NCBI GenBank assembly: GCA_030265885.1
Contig: JAJDGX010000016.1
Location: 1 to 35,207 of the forward strand
Direction of reading: 5' to 3'
Source of the DNA: Ruminococcaceae bacterium OttesenSCG-928-L11
GTDB lineage: Bacteria > Bacillota > Clostridia > Oscillospirales > Ruminococcaceae
DNA: 35,207 bases
This document shows, in pieces, positions 7,707 to 15,125 of this stretch (positions are counted from its first letter, which is position 1; the number at the start of each line of letters is the position of its first letter). The notes beneath the pieces were generated by a model. That model was not told the origin of the DNA and did not search any database. It was given only the letters and a program-made list of their open reading frames with translations. Both the position numbers and the translations under genes were made by a program.

Positions 7707-9395
7707 TCAACACTTGTCAAGGAAGCGTGTGGCCATTGCGGCGCTTCCGCTGGTAACACAGGCGATCAGGCGGCTCATCAGCTCGTACGGCAAATCGTAC
7801 GGCTTATGCTCGTCCTCTGTTTGCCGGTACCAGCCGATCCGATCCTTGGTCCAGTCCGTAATGCGGGCAAGGGCGCTGCGCGCCTGCATGGTCGAATCAA
7901 AAATCGAAGCGGTGCCGGTGAAAACACCGCCGATTCCGGCGGAGAACACATAGCCTTTGGCGGAAAGCTGTGCAATAATGCCGGAAATTGTGTCAAACAG
8001 GCCTCTTTCGTCGTATTCGTCGGCATCGCAAACCAGCGCGACCTGCAAAGCGCTGAAGGGATGAATCAGCAGGGGGTTGAAATGCCTGGACAGCAGCTGT
8101 GCCAGCTCATCGATGATTTCCCCGTTATCATCCGGATTTCCCGCATCGATGTTCTTGCCGGATAGCATCACCACACAGAAGCGCTCCGGAATATTGTCGC
8201 GGATTTCCGGCGCGGAGGCAAGTTCATCCGGGAGTACCACCCCGCCCTTGTACAAGCGCTCCAACAGCCCCGACCGTAGAATCGGCCTCCAGTCGGTCAG
8301 TGTTTCGCGCATTTCCAGGTTTGAATGATAGAGCCGGTTTACCCCCTGTTCGATCGCCTGCAGCTGGCTGCGACCGGTGTAGCCGTCATCGAGCGGCATC
8401 TGGGATGCGATGCGGCGTATCGGGTAGCTGTGGTACACGGCGGCCATCAGCGATGTGACAATTCCCAGCAGAACAGCCATGACAAGGTGAATGACGAGCG
8501 AGCGGTTGATCGGTGCAATGCCCTCCTTCACCCAGCTGTCGGGGAGATATACGTAGAAGTTTATCCCCGCCGAATATTCGGACAATGCCCCGAGGATGAC
8601 GCCGTCCTTCCCGGTGCGACGGCCCTCAGCCGGAACATCCCGGATGGTCAGTTCCTCGGGCAGCACACCGTTCTCCAGCAGGACGTTTCCGGAGCTGTCT
8701 GTGACACAATACCAACCGCCCTCATTTGGCAATAGACCCGCCAGGTTCTCCCGAATCAGCTCCGCATCCAGGAACGCAAGAAAAACCGGCTGCTCCCGCA
8801 CACCGGCAATCGGCATGTTGGCCCGGAAGATGATCATCTCCCCGACGCCGGTGTTAAACAGTTCCATTTGCCGCGACGGCAGATAGTTGTAGTAGATGCC
8901 GCCTGTCACATCCATCCGTGAAATCATCGTCCCAAAGTCCGCATATGTAAGCCCGGGGCATGTCATCAACCCCGATTCGTAATAAAGCTCCAGATCGGTG
9001 ACAATGTGGGTCGGTGTAAGTGTGAGCATATCGCTTGCCGGAATTACAATTGCGCATTCCGACACGGAATCCCGCACAAAGCCATAGTGCAAAAGCCTTG
9101 TACGCCCGCTCAACAGCGTAATAATGTGGTTGGGGAGCCTGGCATTTGCTTTTGCGACCTCGATGATTTCCGTTTCCGCCGCGAGATTGCTCACCTGTGC
9201 ACGCATCCGCAACAGTTCGTTGTTAATCCGGGTCTCGGTCTGGTGGAGAGACAGGGCTGTTTCGTCAATTTTGTCCACAATCAGGTTGTCCTGTGTTTTC
9301 AGGTATCCCCACAGCGTAATCAGAGTGGTCAGCAGCAATACAATAAAGGCTGATGCGGCATAGTTCAGATACGGCAGAAAAGTCCTCTTTCCCAA
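7707..9395 (-). CDS. Membrane sensor of the AraC-type dCACHE regulator family, lacking the DNA-binding domain
   Basis: A 562-residue protein: transmembrane segment at about 10-31 (YAASAFIVLLLTTLITLWGY), an extracellular CACHE-like sensory region, a second transmembrane segment at about 293-318 (LVIHLVMAVLLGIVTSLM), and a cytoplasmic region with SGLLERLYKG and a cyclase-like fold of the kind seen in membrane-anchored AraC regulators of Clostridia and Paenibacillus. Those regulators normally continue for another ~150-200 residues into two helix-turn-helix motifs. Here the reading frame stops after SAAMATRFLDKC and DUF2264 begins at once. TTG 9395 is the start, with GGGGGAGGG just upstream. It is first in an operon driven by the promoter at 9430-9458. 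Confidence 0.8.
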   Translation of the reverse strand: MGKRTFLPYLNYAASAFIVLLLTTLITLWGYLKTQDNLIVDKIDETALSLHQTETRINNELLRMRAQVSNLAAETEIIEVAKANARLPNHIITLLSGRTRLLHYGFVRDSVSECAIVIPASDMLTLTPTHIVTDLELYYESGLMTCPGLTYADFGTMISRMDVTGGIYYNYLPSRQMELFNTGVGEMIIFRANMPIAGVREQPVFLAFLDAELIRENLAGLLPNEGGWYCVTDSSGNVLLENGVLPEELTIRDVPAEGRRTGKDGVILGALSEYSAGINFYVYLPDSWVKEGIAPINRSLVIHLVMAVLLGIVTSLMAAVYHSYPIRRIASQMPLDDGYTGRSQLQAIEQGVNRLYHSNLEMRETLTDWRPILRSGLLERLYKGGVVLPDELASAPEIRDNIPERFCVVMLSGKNIDAGNPDDNGEIIDELAQLLSRHFNPLLIHPFSALQVALVCDADEYDERGLFDTISGIIAQLSAKGYVFSAGIGGVFTGTASIFDSTMQARSALARITDWTKDRIGWYRQTEDEHKPYDLPYELMSRLIACVTSGSAAMATRFLDKC

Positions 9396-9429
9396 AAAGC
9401 GCCCTCCCCCAAACCAGATTTCTATAGAT

Positions 9430-9458
9430 ACTATATTAAATTACAAAAGGCCTGTCAA
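9430..9458 (-). promoter_or_regulatory. Sigma-A promoter of the sensor-DUF2264-sulfatase operon
   Basis: TTGACA at 9458-9453 and TATAGT at 9435-9430 with a 17-base spacer on the minus strand, about 35 bases before the TTG start of the sensor gene. Confidence 0.8.
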
Positions 9459-9709
9459 CAAGAGATGTCTGCCAATGAACCTCCCCGGGGCTTGCCCAAC
9501 GCGCCGGAACGGCGCAATGGTATCAAGATCACAAGTCCTTTAAAAAAGGACATACCGCCCTGCAAGGGGCAATCGCCCAGCGCACTGGGCGAAAGGGGAA
9601 TATGGATCGCCCCAAGAGGCGGAATCAGACCCTTTCGGTTCATAATGAAGCCGCACAGCCATAGGTTTGGATGGCGTTGACGCGAACGATACGCACCATT
9701 GGGGGCCTT
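9459..9709. repeat. Noncoding hairpin cluster
   Basis: About 250 bases with no convincing gene. Three perfect short inverted repeats lie in a row: GCGCCG-GAA-CGGCGC (9501-9515), GTCCTTT-AAA-AAAGGAC (9535-9551) and CGCCCAG-CGCA-CTGGGCG (9574-9591). The style resembles dispersed palindromic intergenic elements. One of the hairpins may also end transcription of the oxidoreductase pair, which reads into this gap. Confidence 0.5.
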
Positions 9710-10801
9710 TTACCGTCCGGGGGCCGGCGTCAGTTCGACCGCCTGCAGCTGAGCCTTCACGCAAAGCTCGGCCGCTTTGAAGGCGTGCTCCTGCGTCATG
9801 GCGTTTTCGGTGCGGTTCAGACAATCGAGAATCAATTCGCCAAAGAAGGGGTATCCCACCTTGCCGGCGACATGATAATGCGTCTCGCCCTTGCCGTTTG
9901 CGAGGAAGAGATGGCCCGGGCCATCGTTTGTGGCAAGATTCATGTACTTGCGCTGCTCGATGAAGCCCTCGGTGCCCAGAATGATGATGCGGCCATCGCC
10001 CCAGGTTTGCAGACCGTCCGGGGTGAACCAGTCCACGCGGAAGTAACCGGCCACACCGTTGTCTGTCACAAGCGCGGCATCGCCAAAATCATCGAGACCG
10101 GGGGCATCCGGGTGGTTGTAGTTGGCGATCTGGCTGTGGGTGACGGTCGCGTCCTTCGCGCCGGCATAAAAGAGAATCTGCTCGATCTGGTGGCTGCCGA
10201 TGTCGCAGAGGATTCCGCCGTATTTCTCCTTCTCAAAAAACCAGTCGGGACGCGTCGGCGCGCTCAGGCGGTGCGGGCCAAGTCCAATCACCTGAACCAC
10301 CCGCCTGATGGCGCCCTCTTCGATCAGCTGTCCGGCGAATATGGCTGTCTCGACGTGAATGCGCTCGGAGTAATAGACCATGTACTTGTTGCCGGTCGCC
10401 TTCACCTTGGCCTTTGCGGCGACCAGCTGTTCCAGCGTAGTCAGCGGGGCTTTGTCGGTGAAGTAGTCCTTGCCGGCATCCAGCACACGCAGACCAAGCG
10501 CACAGCGCTCGGAGGGAACGGCCGCTCCCGCGACAAGCCGGATCTCCGGATCCGCAAGAATTTCCTGCTCGCTTTTTGCCGGTGTCACACCGGGGAACTG
10601 TTGGCAAAACGCGGCCACCTTTGCAGGGTTCGGGTCATATACGCGTTTCAATGTCGCGCCTGCCTCTGTCAGACCGTTGCACATCCCATAGATGTGCCCG
10701 TGATCGAGGGCAATCGCCGCGAATGCGAATTCGCCGGGCTTTACAACCGGGCTTGGAATCCCTTTTGGGGCATAGTTCATTCCATCCGATACATTTGCCA
10801 T
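9710..10801 (-). CDS. Gfo/Idh/MocA-family NAD(P)-dependent oxidoreductase (second of pair)
   Basis: A 363-residue protein of the glucose-fructose oxidoreductase/inositol dehydrogenase family, expected to oxidise or epimerise a sugar or cyclitol with NAD(P). The N-terminal Rossmann half begins FAFAAIALDHGHIYGM and so lacks a textbook GxGxxG. The usual E-K-P motif appears as DKAPLTTLEQ, keeping the lysine but changing its neighbours. A substrate-domain helix holds GGILCDIGSHQIEQILFYAG. ATG 10801 has GGAGGAG six bases upstream. It starts 11 bases after the stop of the first oxidoreductase, so the two form an operon. Substrate unknown. Confidence 0.85.
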   Translation of the reverse strand: MANVSDGMNYAPKGIPSPVVKPGEFAFAAIALDHGHIYGMCNGLTEAGATLKRVYDPNPAKVAAFCQQFPGVTPAKSEQEILADPEIRLVAGAAVPSERCALGLRVLDAGKDYFTDKAPLTTLEQLVAAKAKVKATGNKYMVYYSERIHVETAIFAGQLIEEGAIRRVVQVIGLGPHRLSAPTRPDWFFEKEKYGGILCDIGSHQIEQILFYAGAKDATVTHSQIANYNHPDAPGLDDFGDAALVTDNGVAGYFRVDWFTPDGLQTWGDGRIIILGTEGFIEQRKYMNLATNDGPGHLFLANGKGETHYHVAGKVGYPFFGELILDCLNRTENAMTQEHAFKAAELCVKAQLQAVELTPAPGR

Positions 10802-10812
10802 CGTAACTCCTC

Positions 10813-11973
10813 CTATTTGTTCGCGTAATCCGCGCCGACAGTGATCTCTCCCGAAAGCTCGGTTACAGAGGCGCTCTTCTTGTAAAAATGCGGTACGCTC
10901 GCCATAATCCCCGCAACGGTATAGAACGGGTCGTCCTTTGCGATCGGATAATCGACGGTGCACTGTTCGGTGCCGGCCTTGTAGATGGCGGTAATCAGTT
11001 CGATCGTCTTGCGGCCATCCTGTCCGGTGATGGATGGCGCGCCGCCCTGCTCGATTGCGGTCATCACGTCGTCGAGCTGGCCGGTATGCGCGGTGTAGGG
11101 GAGCGACGGCTGCGACTGATGGAACGCCTCCAGTTCCTGCTCCAGCGCTTCGTGGCGGGTCGGAAAACCGTTCGGCTGTGAGACGGAGGCATATACCTTC
11201 CACGGCGCCGAAATGCGCGCATGCTCGCCCTGGAAAATCACCTGCTGCTCCTCGCCGTGGTGAATGACCGAGCTTGTCACCTGTGCGAGCGCCCCGCCGC
11301 TGTACTGCATAACAGCCACCGAGATATCCTCAACCTCGGCGTTGTCGTGGGAGGCATTGCTCATCATGGCGCTTACCTTCGTCGGCTCGCCGAGCATCCA
11401 GCCCAGCATATCGATGTGGTGCACCGCATGGTTGAGAGTGCAGCCGCCGCCCTCCTTTTCCCACAAGCCACGCCACCACAGGTCGTAGTAGCAATGGCCG
11501 CGCCACCAGTGCGAATCGATCTGGGCATGCACAACCTTGCCGATCAAACCGGAATCCAGCGTCCTTTTCAGATTCATGATCGGATCGCGGAACCGGTTCT
11601 GTGCAATGACCGAGAATACCTTGCCGCTTTTTTCTGCGGCTTCGATCATCCGGTCGCATTCCTCAAGCGAAGCTGCCATTGGCTTTTCGACAATCACATG
11701 CTTGCCGGCGTTCAGAAAGTCGATGGCGATTTCCGCGTGACAGTACGGCGGCGTACAAATACTGACCAGATCGATGGACGAATCCTCCAAAATCTTTTTG
11801 TGCGAATCATAGACCTGTGCGTCGGAAAGTGCATGGCTTTCTTTCTTTTGCTGTGCCTTTTCCGGATAGATATCAACCAGCGCGGTGATCTGACAGCGCT
11901 CCGGGAATGTTTGGTAGCCCTCGATATGCATCTGCGAAATAGTACCGGTGCCGATAATCGCGATGTTGAGCAT
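10813..11973 (-). CDS. Gfo/Idh/MocA-family NAD(P)-dependent oxidoreductase (first of pair)
   Basis: A 386-residue cytoplasmic dehydrogenase with a canonical nucleotide-binding start (MLNIAIIGTGTISQMHIEGY), the SICTPPYCHAEIAI segment, and the family E-K-P motif in VIVEKPMAASLEEC. The catalytic-domain signature GGGCTLNHAVHHIDML carries the two histidines expected near the substrate. ATG 11973 has AAGGAGG eight bases upstream. Paired Gfo/Idh enzymes in such loci often perform successive redox steps on one sugar; that is inference here. It is divergent from the AraC gene, which is the obvious candidate regulator. Confidence 0.92.
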   Translation of the reverse strand: MLNIAIIGTGTISQMHIEGYQTFPERCQITALVDIYPEKAQQKKESHALSDAQVYDSHKKILEDSSIDLVSICTPPYCHAEIAIDFLNAGKHVIVEKPMAASLEECDRMIEAAEKSGKVFSVIAQNRFRDPIMNLKRTLDSGLIGKVVHAQIDSHWWRGHCYYDLWWRGLWEKEGGGCTLNHAVHHIDMLGWMLGEPTKVSAMMSNASHDNAEVEDISVAVMQYSGGALAQVTSSVIHHGEEQQVIFQGEHARISAPWKVYASVSQPNGFPTRHEALEQELEAFHQSQPSLPYTAHTGQLDDVMTAIEQGGAPSITGQDGRKTIELITAIYKAGTEQCTVDYPIAKDDPFYTVAGIMASVPHFYKKSASVTELSGEITVGADYANK

Positions 11974-11997
11974 AGGCTTTGCCTCCTTTTTTGTGGT

Positions 11998-12100
11998 TGC
12001 CCTTACTATAGCACGAGGGCCATGGGATGGGAATAAAGGAATCCCACATATTTTGCAAAAAGTAAAGGCAATATGCTACAATGTGTGACAGGGAGAGGAG
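11998..12100. promoter_or_regulatory. Divergent promoter region between oxidoreductase operon and araC-type gene
   Basis: Rightward: TTGCAA (12053-12058), 18 bases, TACAAT (12077-12082). Leftward: TATAGT (12010-12005) with a poor -35, as expected for an activated promoter. Between them lies an inverted repeat, TGGGAT (12023-12028) and ATCCCA (12041-12046), a candidate AraC-protein site. Confidence 0.55.
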
Positions 12101-12107
12101 GTTGGCG

Positions 12108-12896
12108 ATGGATTCGCTCAACAATTTGCGTATGACCTATTTTGTCTATAAAGAATGTACACCTTCCTGGCGAATTGAGCCACATGTCATGCGCCCTCAC
12201 GGGATGGTTCTTGTATTGGAGGGAAGCGCCCACTATCGCATCAACGGCGTGGATTGTGAGGTAGGGGACGGCAACCTTGTCTATGTGCAGTCGGGCAGCA
12301 TGCGCGAGGCCACTACCACGGGGATGCTCTGCGCCGCATTTGACTTCGAGCTTTTGCGCGGCACGCTTTCCCTTCCGGTTATTACGCCTTTTGTGCAGAC
12401 CGAGGAACTTACCCGCCTGATTCGCGAGTTTTCCTACGAATGGCTGCAAAAAAATCCCGGGCGGGAACTCAGGTGTACAGCGCTGTTCCAGCTGATTTTG
12501 CACGCGCTGCTGTACACCGGGCAGAATGCCGATGCGAACTTTCATGTCGAGCGCATGAAGCGCTATATCGTCGAGCACTACACCGAGCCCATCCGCATCC
12601 GGGATCTTGCGCTGCGAGAGGGGCTCAACCCTGTGTATTGCGGCGCTTTGTTCCGCGAAAAGCAAGGGGTCAGTGTGGCGGAATATGCCAACCGCATCCG
12701 AATTCAATCGGCAAAATCGCTGTTGCAGGAAGGGGTTCACACGGTTACAGAGGTCGCGGACATGTGCGGCTTCGGAGATGTCTATTACTTCAGCAACACC
12801 TTCAAACGGCTGGCAGGAGTAACGCCTAGTCAATACAAAGCACGCGCAGCGGGCCGAAACCCCAAACCCGAACTGCTGCATTTGCTTGGGGATTAG
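12108..12896 (+). CDS. AraC-family transcriptional regulator
   Basis: A 262-residue one-component regulator: an N-terminal cupin-like sugar-sensing half (about 1-130, with LVLEGSAHYRINGVDCEVGDGNLVYV) and a C-terminal AraC DNA-binding domain with two helix-turn-helix motifs (about 160-250; first RIRDLALREGLNPVYCGALF, second TVTEVADMCGFGDVYYFSN followed by the conserved FKRLAGVTPSQYK). ATG 12108 with GGAGAGGAGG upstream is chosen; a longer in-frame start at 12081 would overlap the predicted -10. It likely controls the divergent oxidoreductase pair, and possibly the sensor operon, whose own protein lacks a DNA-binding domain. Confidence 0.93.
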   Translation: MDSLNNLRMTYFVYKECTPSWRIEPHVMRPHGMVLVLEGSAHYRINGVDCEVGDGNLVYVQSGSMREATTTGMLCAAFDFELLRGTLSLPVITPFVQTEELTRLIREFSYEWLQKNPGRELRCTALFQLILHALLYTGQNADANFHVERMKRYIVEHYTEPIRIRDLALREGLNPVYCGALFREKQGVSVAEYANRIRIQSAKSLLQEGVHTVTEVADMCGFGDVYYFSNTFKRLAGVTPSQYKARAAGRNPKPELLHLLGD

Positions 12897-12934
12897 GGCC
12901 TGTCGAAGGTGCAGCTAAGGGGATAAAACGGAAA

Positions 12935-12976
12935 AACCCACTTTACTGTCATTCAACAGTAAAGTGGGTTGGCTTT
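12935..12976. terminator. Bidirectional Rho-independent terminator
   Basis: A perfect 15-bp stem, AACCCACTTTACTGT (12935-12949) with ACAGTAAAGTGGGTT (12956-12970), loop CATTCA. On the plus strand GGCTTTTTG follows; on the minus strand TTTTTCCG follows. It can serve the AraC gene from one side and the tRNA pair from the other. Confidence 0.92.
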
Positions 12977-13065
12977 TTGTGTTATCCTCTTGCTATATCA
13001 AAGAATAGCACAATCCGGAAATATCGCTCTGACGCAGTTTTATATCGCATAAGAGGATAAAAAAA

Positions 13066-13140
13066 TGGTGACCCGTACGGGAATCGAACCCGTGTTACCG
13101 CCGTGAAAGGGCGGTGTCTTAACCGCTTGACCAACGGGCC
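13066..13140 (-). tRNA. tRNA-Glu (anticodon TTC)
   Basis: Full cloverleaf on the minus strand: acceptor GGCCCGT pairs with ACGGGTC, D-arm in TTGGTCAAGCGGTTAAGAC, anticodon stem-loop CCGCC-CTTTCAC-GGCGG giving anticodon TTC, and T-arm ACGGG-TTCGATT-CCCGT. Discriminator A and CCA are encoded (13068-13066). It lies 7 bases downstream of tRNA-Met and the two probably share a transcript. Its 3' end is partly repeated at 4914-4937. Confidence 0.96.
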
Positions 13141-13147
13141 GGGAAAA

Positions 13148-13221
13148 TAGCGGCAGTCGGATTTGAACCAACGACACTCCGGGTATGAACCGAATGCTCT
13201 AGCCAACTGAGCTATGCCGCC
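13148..13221 (-). tRNA. tRNA-Met (anticodon CAT)
   Basis: Cloverleaf on the minus strand: acceptor GGCGGCA with TGCCGCT, D-arm ATAGCTCAGTTGGCTAGAGC, anticodon stem-loop TTCGG-TTCATAC-CCGGA, T-arm with GTTCAAATC. CCA is not encoded. The CAT anticodon and ordinary acceptor pairing suggest elongator Met; tRNA-Ile2 (modified CAT) cannot be excluded by eye. Confidence 0.93.
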
Positions 13222-13251
13222 ACAACCGCTGATTTTTCATCAGCGAATTAT

Positions 13252-13281
13252 ATTATATCGCAAGGGAGTATTGTTTGTCAA
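13252..13281 (-). promoter_or_regulatory. Sigma-A promoter of the tRNA-Met/tRNA-Glu unit
   Basis: TTGACA at 13281-13276 and TATAAT at 13257-13252 with an 18-base spacer on the minus strand. A hairpin, CGCTGAT-GAAAA-ATCAGCG (13246-13228), lies in the leader just before the 5' end of tRNA-Met. Confidence 0.85.
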
Positions 13282-13364
13282 CCTATTTTCTGTGTTTTTA
13301 TCGAAAAATATACATCCTTTGGGGCTGCGAATTGCTGTCCCGGTTTTTGCCACAGAATTTGCGT

Positions 13365-14120
13365 CTATTTTTGCCGTTGCAGGCTTTTTTCATTCAAGAT
13401 GGCAAGGGCCTCAAAGCACATTTGGGCATCCTCTCGGTTGCCGACAATGTAGTATTCGCTGTCCGACATGGCAGTGGCGGCCATATGAATGGTATTGCCG
13501 TATTTGGCCTCCTGATGATAGCTGATGACAAGGGTATCCAGGCCCTTTTGAGTCAGCTTATCCAGGGGAAGCATGTCGCAGACAAAGTCGGCATATATGC
13601 TGTTATTCACGTGATTGTTGCAGTCAATGTGGGAGTAGCGGATGGGAACCTCCCATTCTGTTCGATTTCTCCCCTCCAGCAGGCGGGGGAAGGCCACATC
13701 CTCGATTTCGTTGGAGACCAGTGACTCCTCAAAATCCAACGCATAGGGGAAGCTGGATGGCCGCAAAATTCGCCTGGAAAAAGGATCCACCAGCAACCAC
13801 ATAGTCAGGGACGACAACAGGCGATTCCCCAGTCGATCCTCTATGGTAAATTCCCGCACAAATCGCGCACCCTTAGTGGCGACGGCCGCTGTGCCCACCA
13901 CAATTTTCTGTCCGGCCACAGGCATCTCATACACCTTGATATAGCCCTGAGACAGGAGAAACACCATTTTCTCCTGATACAGCTTCTCGTAGGGGAGTCC
14001 CAGCGAATCCAGGTGCTCGCTGGAGGTTTGTTGCATATATCGCATAGCTGCCGATATCCGCAGGCGATTCATACAGTCACAGTCATAATCGGTAGCTGTC
14101 ATCTCTTTTTTGAAAAACAT
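13365..14120 (-). CDS. Acyl-ACP thioesterase
   Basis: A 251-residue double hot-dog protein that releases free fatty acids from acyl carrier protein in the cytoplasm. The first hot dog contains DYDCDCMNRLRISAAMRYMQ; the second carries the catalytic-type D-x-N-x-H segment in YSHIDCNNHVNNSIYADF. Length matches bacterial members (about 240-260). ATG 14120 has AGGAGA five bases upstream. It is not part of the chromosome-segregation block functionally; it lies downstream of parB in the same direction, with a parS-like site in the gap. Acyl-chain preference cannot be read from the sequence. Confidence 0.9.
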   Translation of the reverse strand: MFFKKEMTATDYDCDCMNRLRISAAMRYMQQTSSEHLDSLGLPYEKLYQEKMVFLLSQGYIKVYEMPVAGQKIVVGTAAVATKGARFVREFTIEDRLGNRLLSSLTMWLLVDPFSRRILRPSSFPYALDFEESLVSNEIEDVAFPRLLEGRNRTEWEVPIRYSHIDCNNHVNNSIYADFVCDMLPLDKLTQKGLDTLVISYHQEAKYGNTIHMAATAMSDSEYYIVGNREDAQMCFEALAILNEKSLQRQK

Positions 14121-14158
14121 TTGTTTCTCCTATGATTCCATTTCAAGTTTTGCGCCAA

Positions 14159-14174
14159 TGTTCCATGTGGAACG
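14159..14174. promoter_or_regulatory. parS-like site (one off-core base)
   Basis: TGTTCCATGTGGAACG. Compared with an ideal TGTTCCACGTGGAACA it differs at the central C to T and the last base. It lies between parB and the thioesterase gene, beside the gene of its presumed binding protein. Confidence 0.6.
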
Positions 14175-14191
14175 TTTGGAGGTGTCGATGC

Positions 14192-15079
14192 TTACCAATG
14201 GGATTTCGTGAGCCTTGCGGCGATGTCCGCCAGTTCTTCATGGCTGTAAAACTCCAATTCAATGGACGCCTTCTTGCCCATGTCTGTAATTTTTACTTTT
14301 CGTCCCAGCTCTGTCGACAAGGCAATTTCCATTTCCTTGTAATAATTATCGCCCCAAATCGGATCAATCGTCGTCGCTTCATCCACTTCTTTTTGTATGT
14401 TCCCCGAGGTTCTGCTTTCCTGCTTACGTTTTCTCGCCAGCTTTTCAATGTCCCGCACCAAAACTGAACCGGATACCACCTTAGAGGCGACCTCCTGAAT
14501 CAATGCGTCATCCTCCAGTGACAACAGTGCTTTTGCATGCCCCTTGGATATTTTGCCCTCCCGGATTTTATCCAATACAGGGGCCGGCAGAGAGAGGATG
14601 CGAATGGTGTTGGCGATAACCGGCCGAGATTTCCCCATTCGCTCCGCAACCTGCTCCTGCGTCATGTCGTAGCTTTCCATCAGCGTTTTGTAGCCATTGG
14701 CCAGTTCCACAATGTTGAGATCTTCTCTTTGCAGATTTTCAATGATTGCTATTTCCAGCGTTTGCTCATCGGTCAACTCCCGCACCACTACCGGGACATC
14801 TGTGAGTCCCGCCATACGCGCCGCACGCCAGCGTCTTTCCCCCGCCACAATTTGATACATCCCATTTTCCATGGCCCGCACTACCAGCGGCTGAATGACG
14901 CCATGCTCGCGGATGGAATCTGCCAATTCCCGCAGCGCCCCGTCGTCAAATTCTCTTCGCGGCTGATCGTGATTGGGCTCAATTTGTGTAATTTTCAGCT
15001 GCGATACATTGCCATCCTCTGTGTGATTATCGATAAAAAGGGCATCCAAGCCTTTTCCCAAGCCTGTCCGTTTCGCCAT
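14192..15079 (-). CDS. parB: Chromosome-partitioning protein ParB (Spo0J)
   Basis: A 295-residue CTP-dependent DNA clamp that loads at parS and spreads, working with ParA and SMC to separate origins. It opens with the ParB tag KRTGLGKGLDALF, has the linker QIEPNHDQPRREFDD, the catalytic-domain box MYQIVAGERRWRAARMAG, and IIENLQREDLNIVELANGY, then a helix-turn-helix (MTQEQVAERMGKSRPVIAN) and a C-terminal dimerisation helix. ATG 15079 is chosen because the LGKGLDALF tag normally lies at the extreme N-terminus and AGGA precedes it. It starts 46 bases after parA and shares its operon. It is the second ParB-fold protein here; Noc is the other. Confidence 0.96.
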   Translation of the reverse strand: MAKRTGLGKGLDALFIDNHTEDGNVSQLKITQIEPNHDQPRREFDDGALRELADSIREHGVIQPLVVRAMENGMYQIVAGERRWRAARMAGLTDVPVVVRELTDEQTLEIAIIENLQREDLNIVELANGYKTLMESYDMTQEQVAERMGKSRPVIANTIRILSLPAPVLDKIREGKISKGHAKALLSLEDDALIQEVASKVVSGSVLVRDIEKLARKRKQESRTSGNIQKEVDEATTIDPIWGDNYYKEMEIALSTELGRKVKITDMGKKASIELEFYSHEELADIAARLTKSHW

Positions 15080-15125
15080 AATCCAATCCTCATTTCCACC
15101 GGTGAGTTTGCCGCACCATAATCTG

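Noticed and set aside
9455-9643. 62-codon open frame in the hairpin cluster
   Set aside because: Its sequence is just the translation of the inverted repeats, with no ribosome site.
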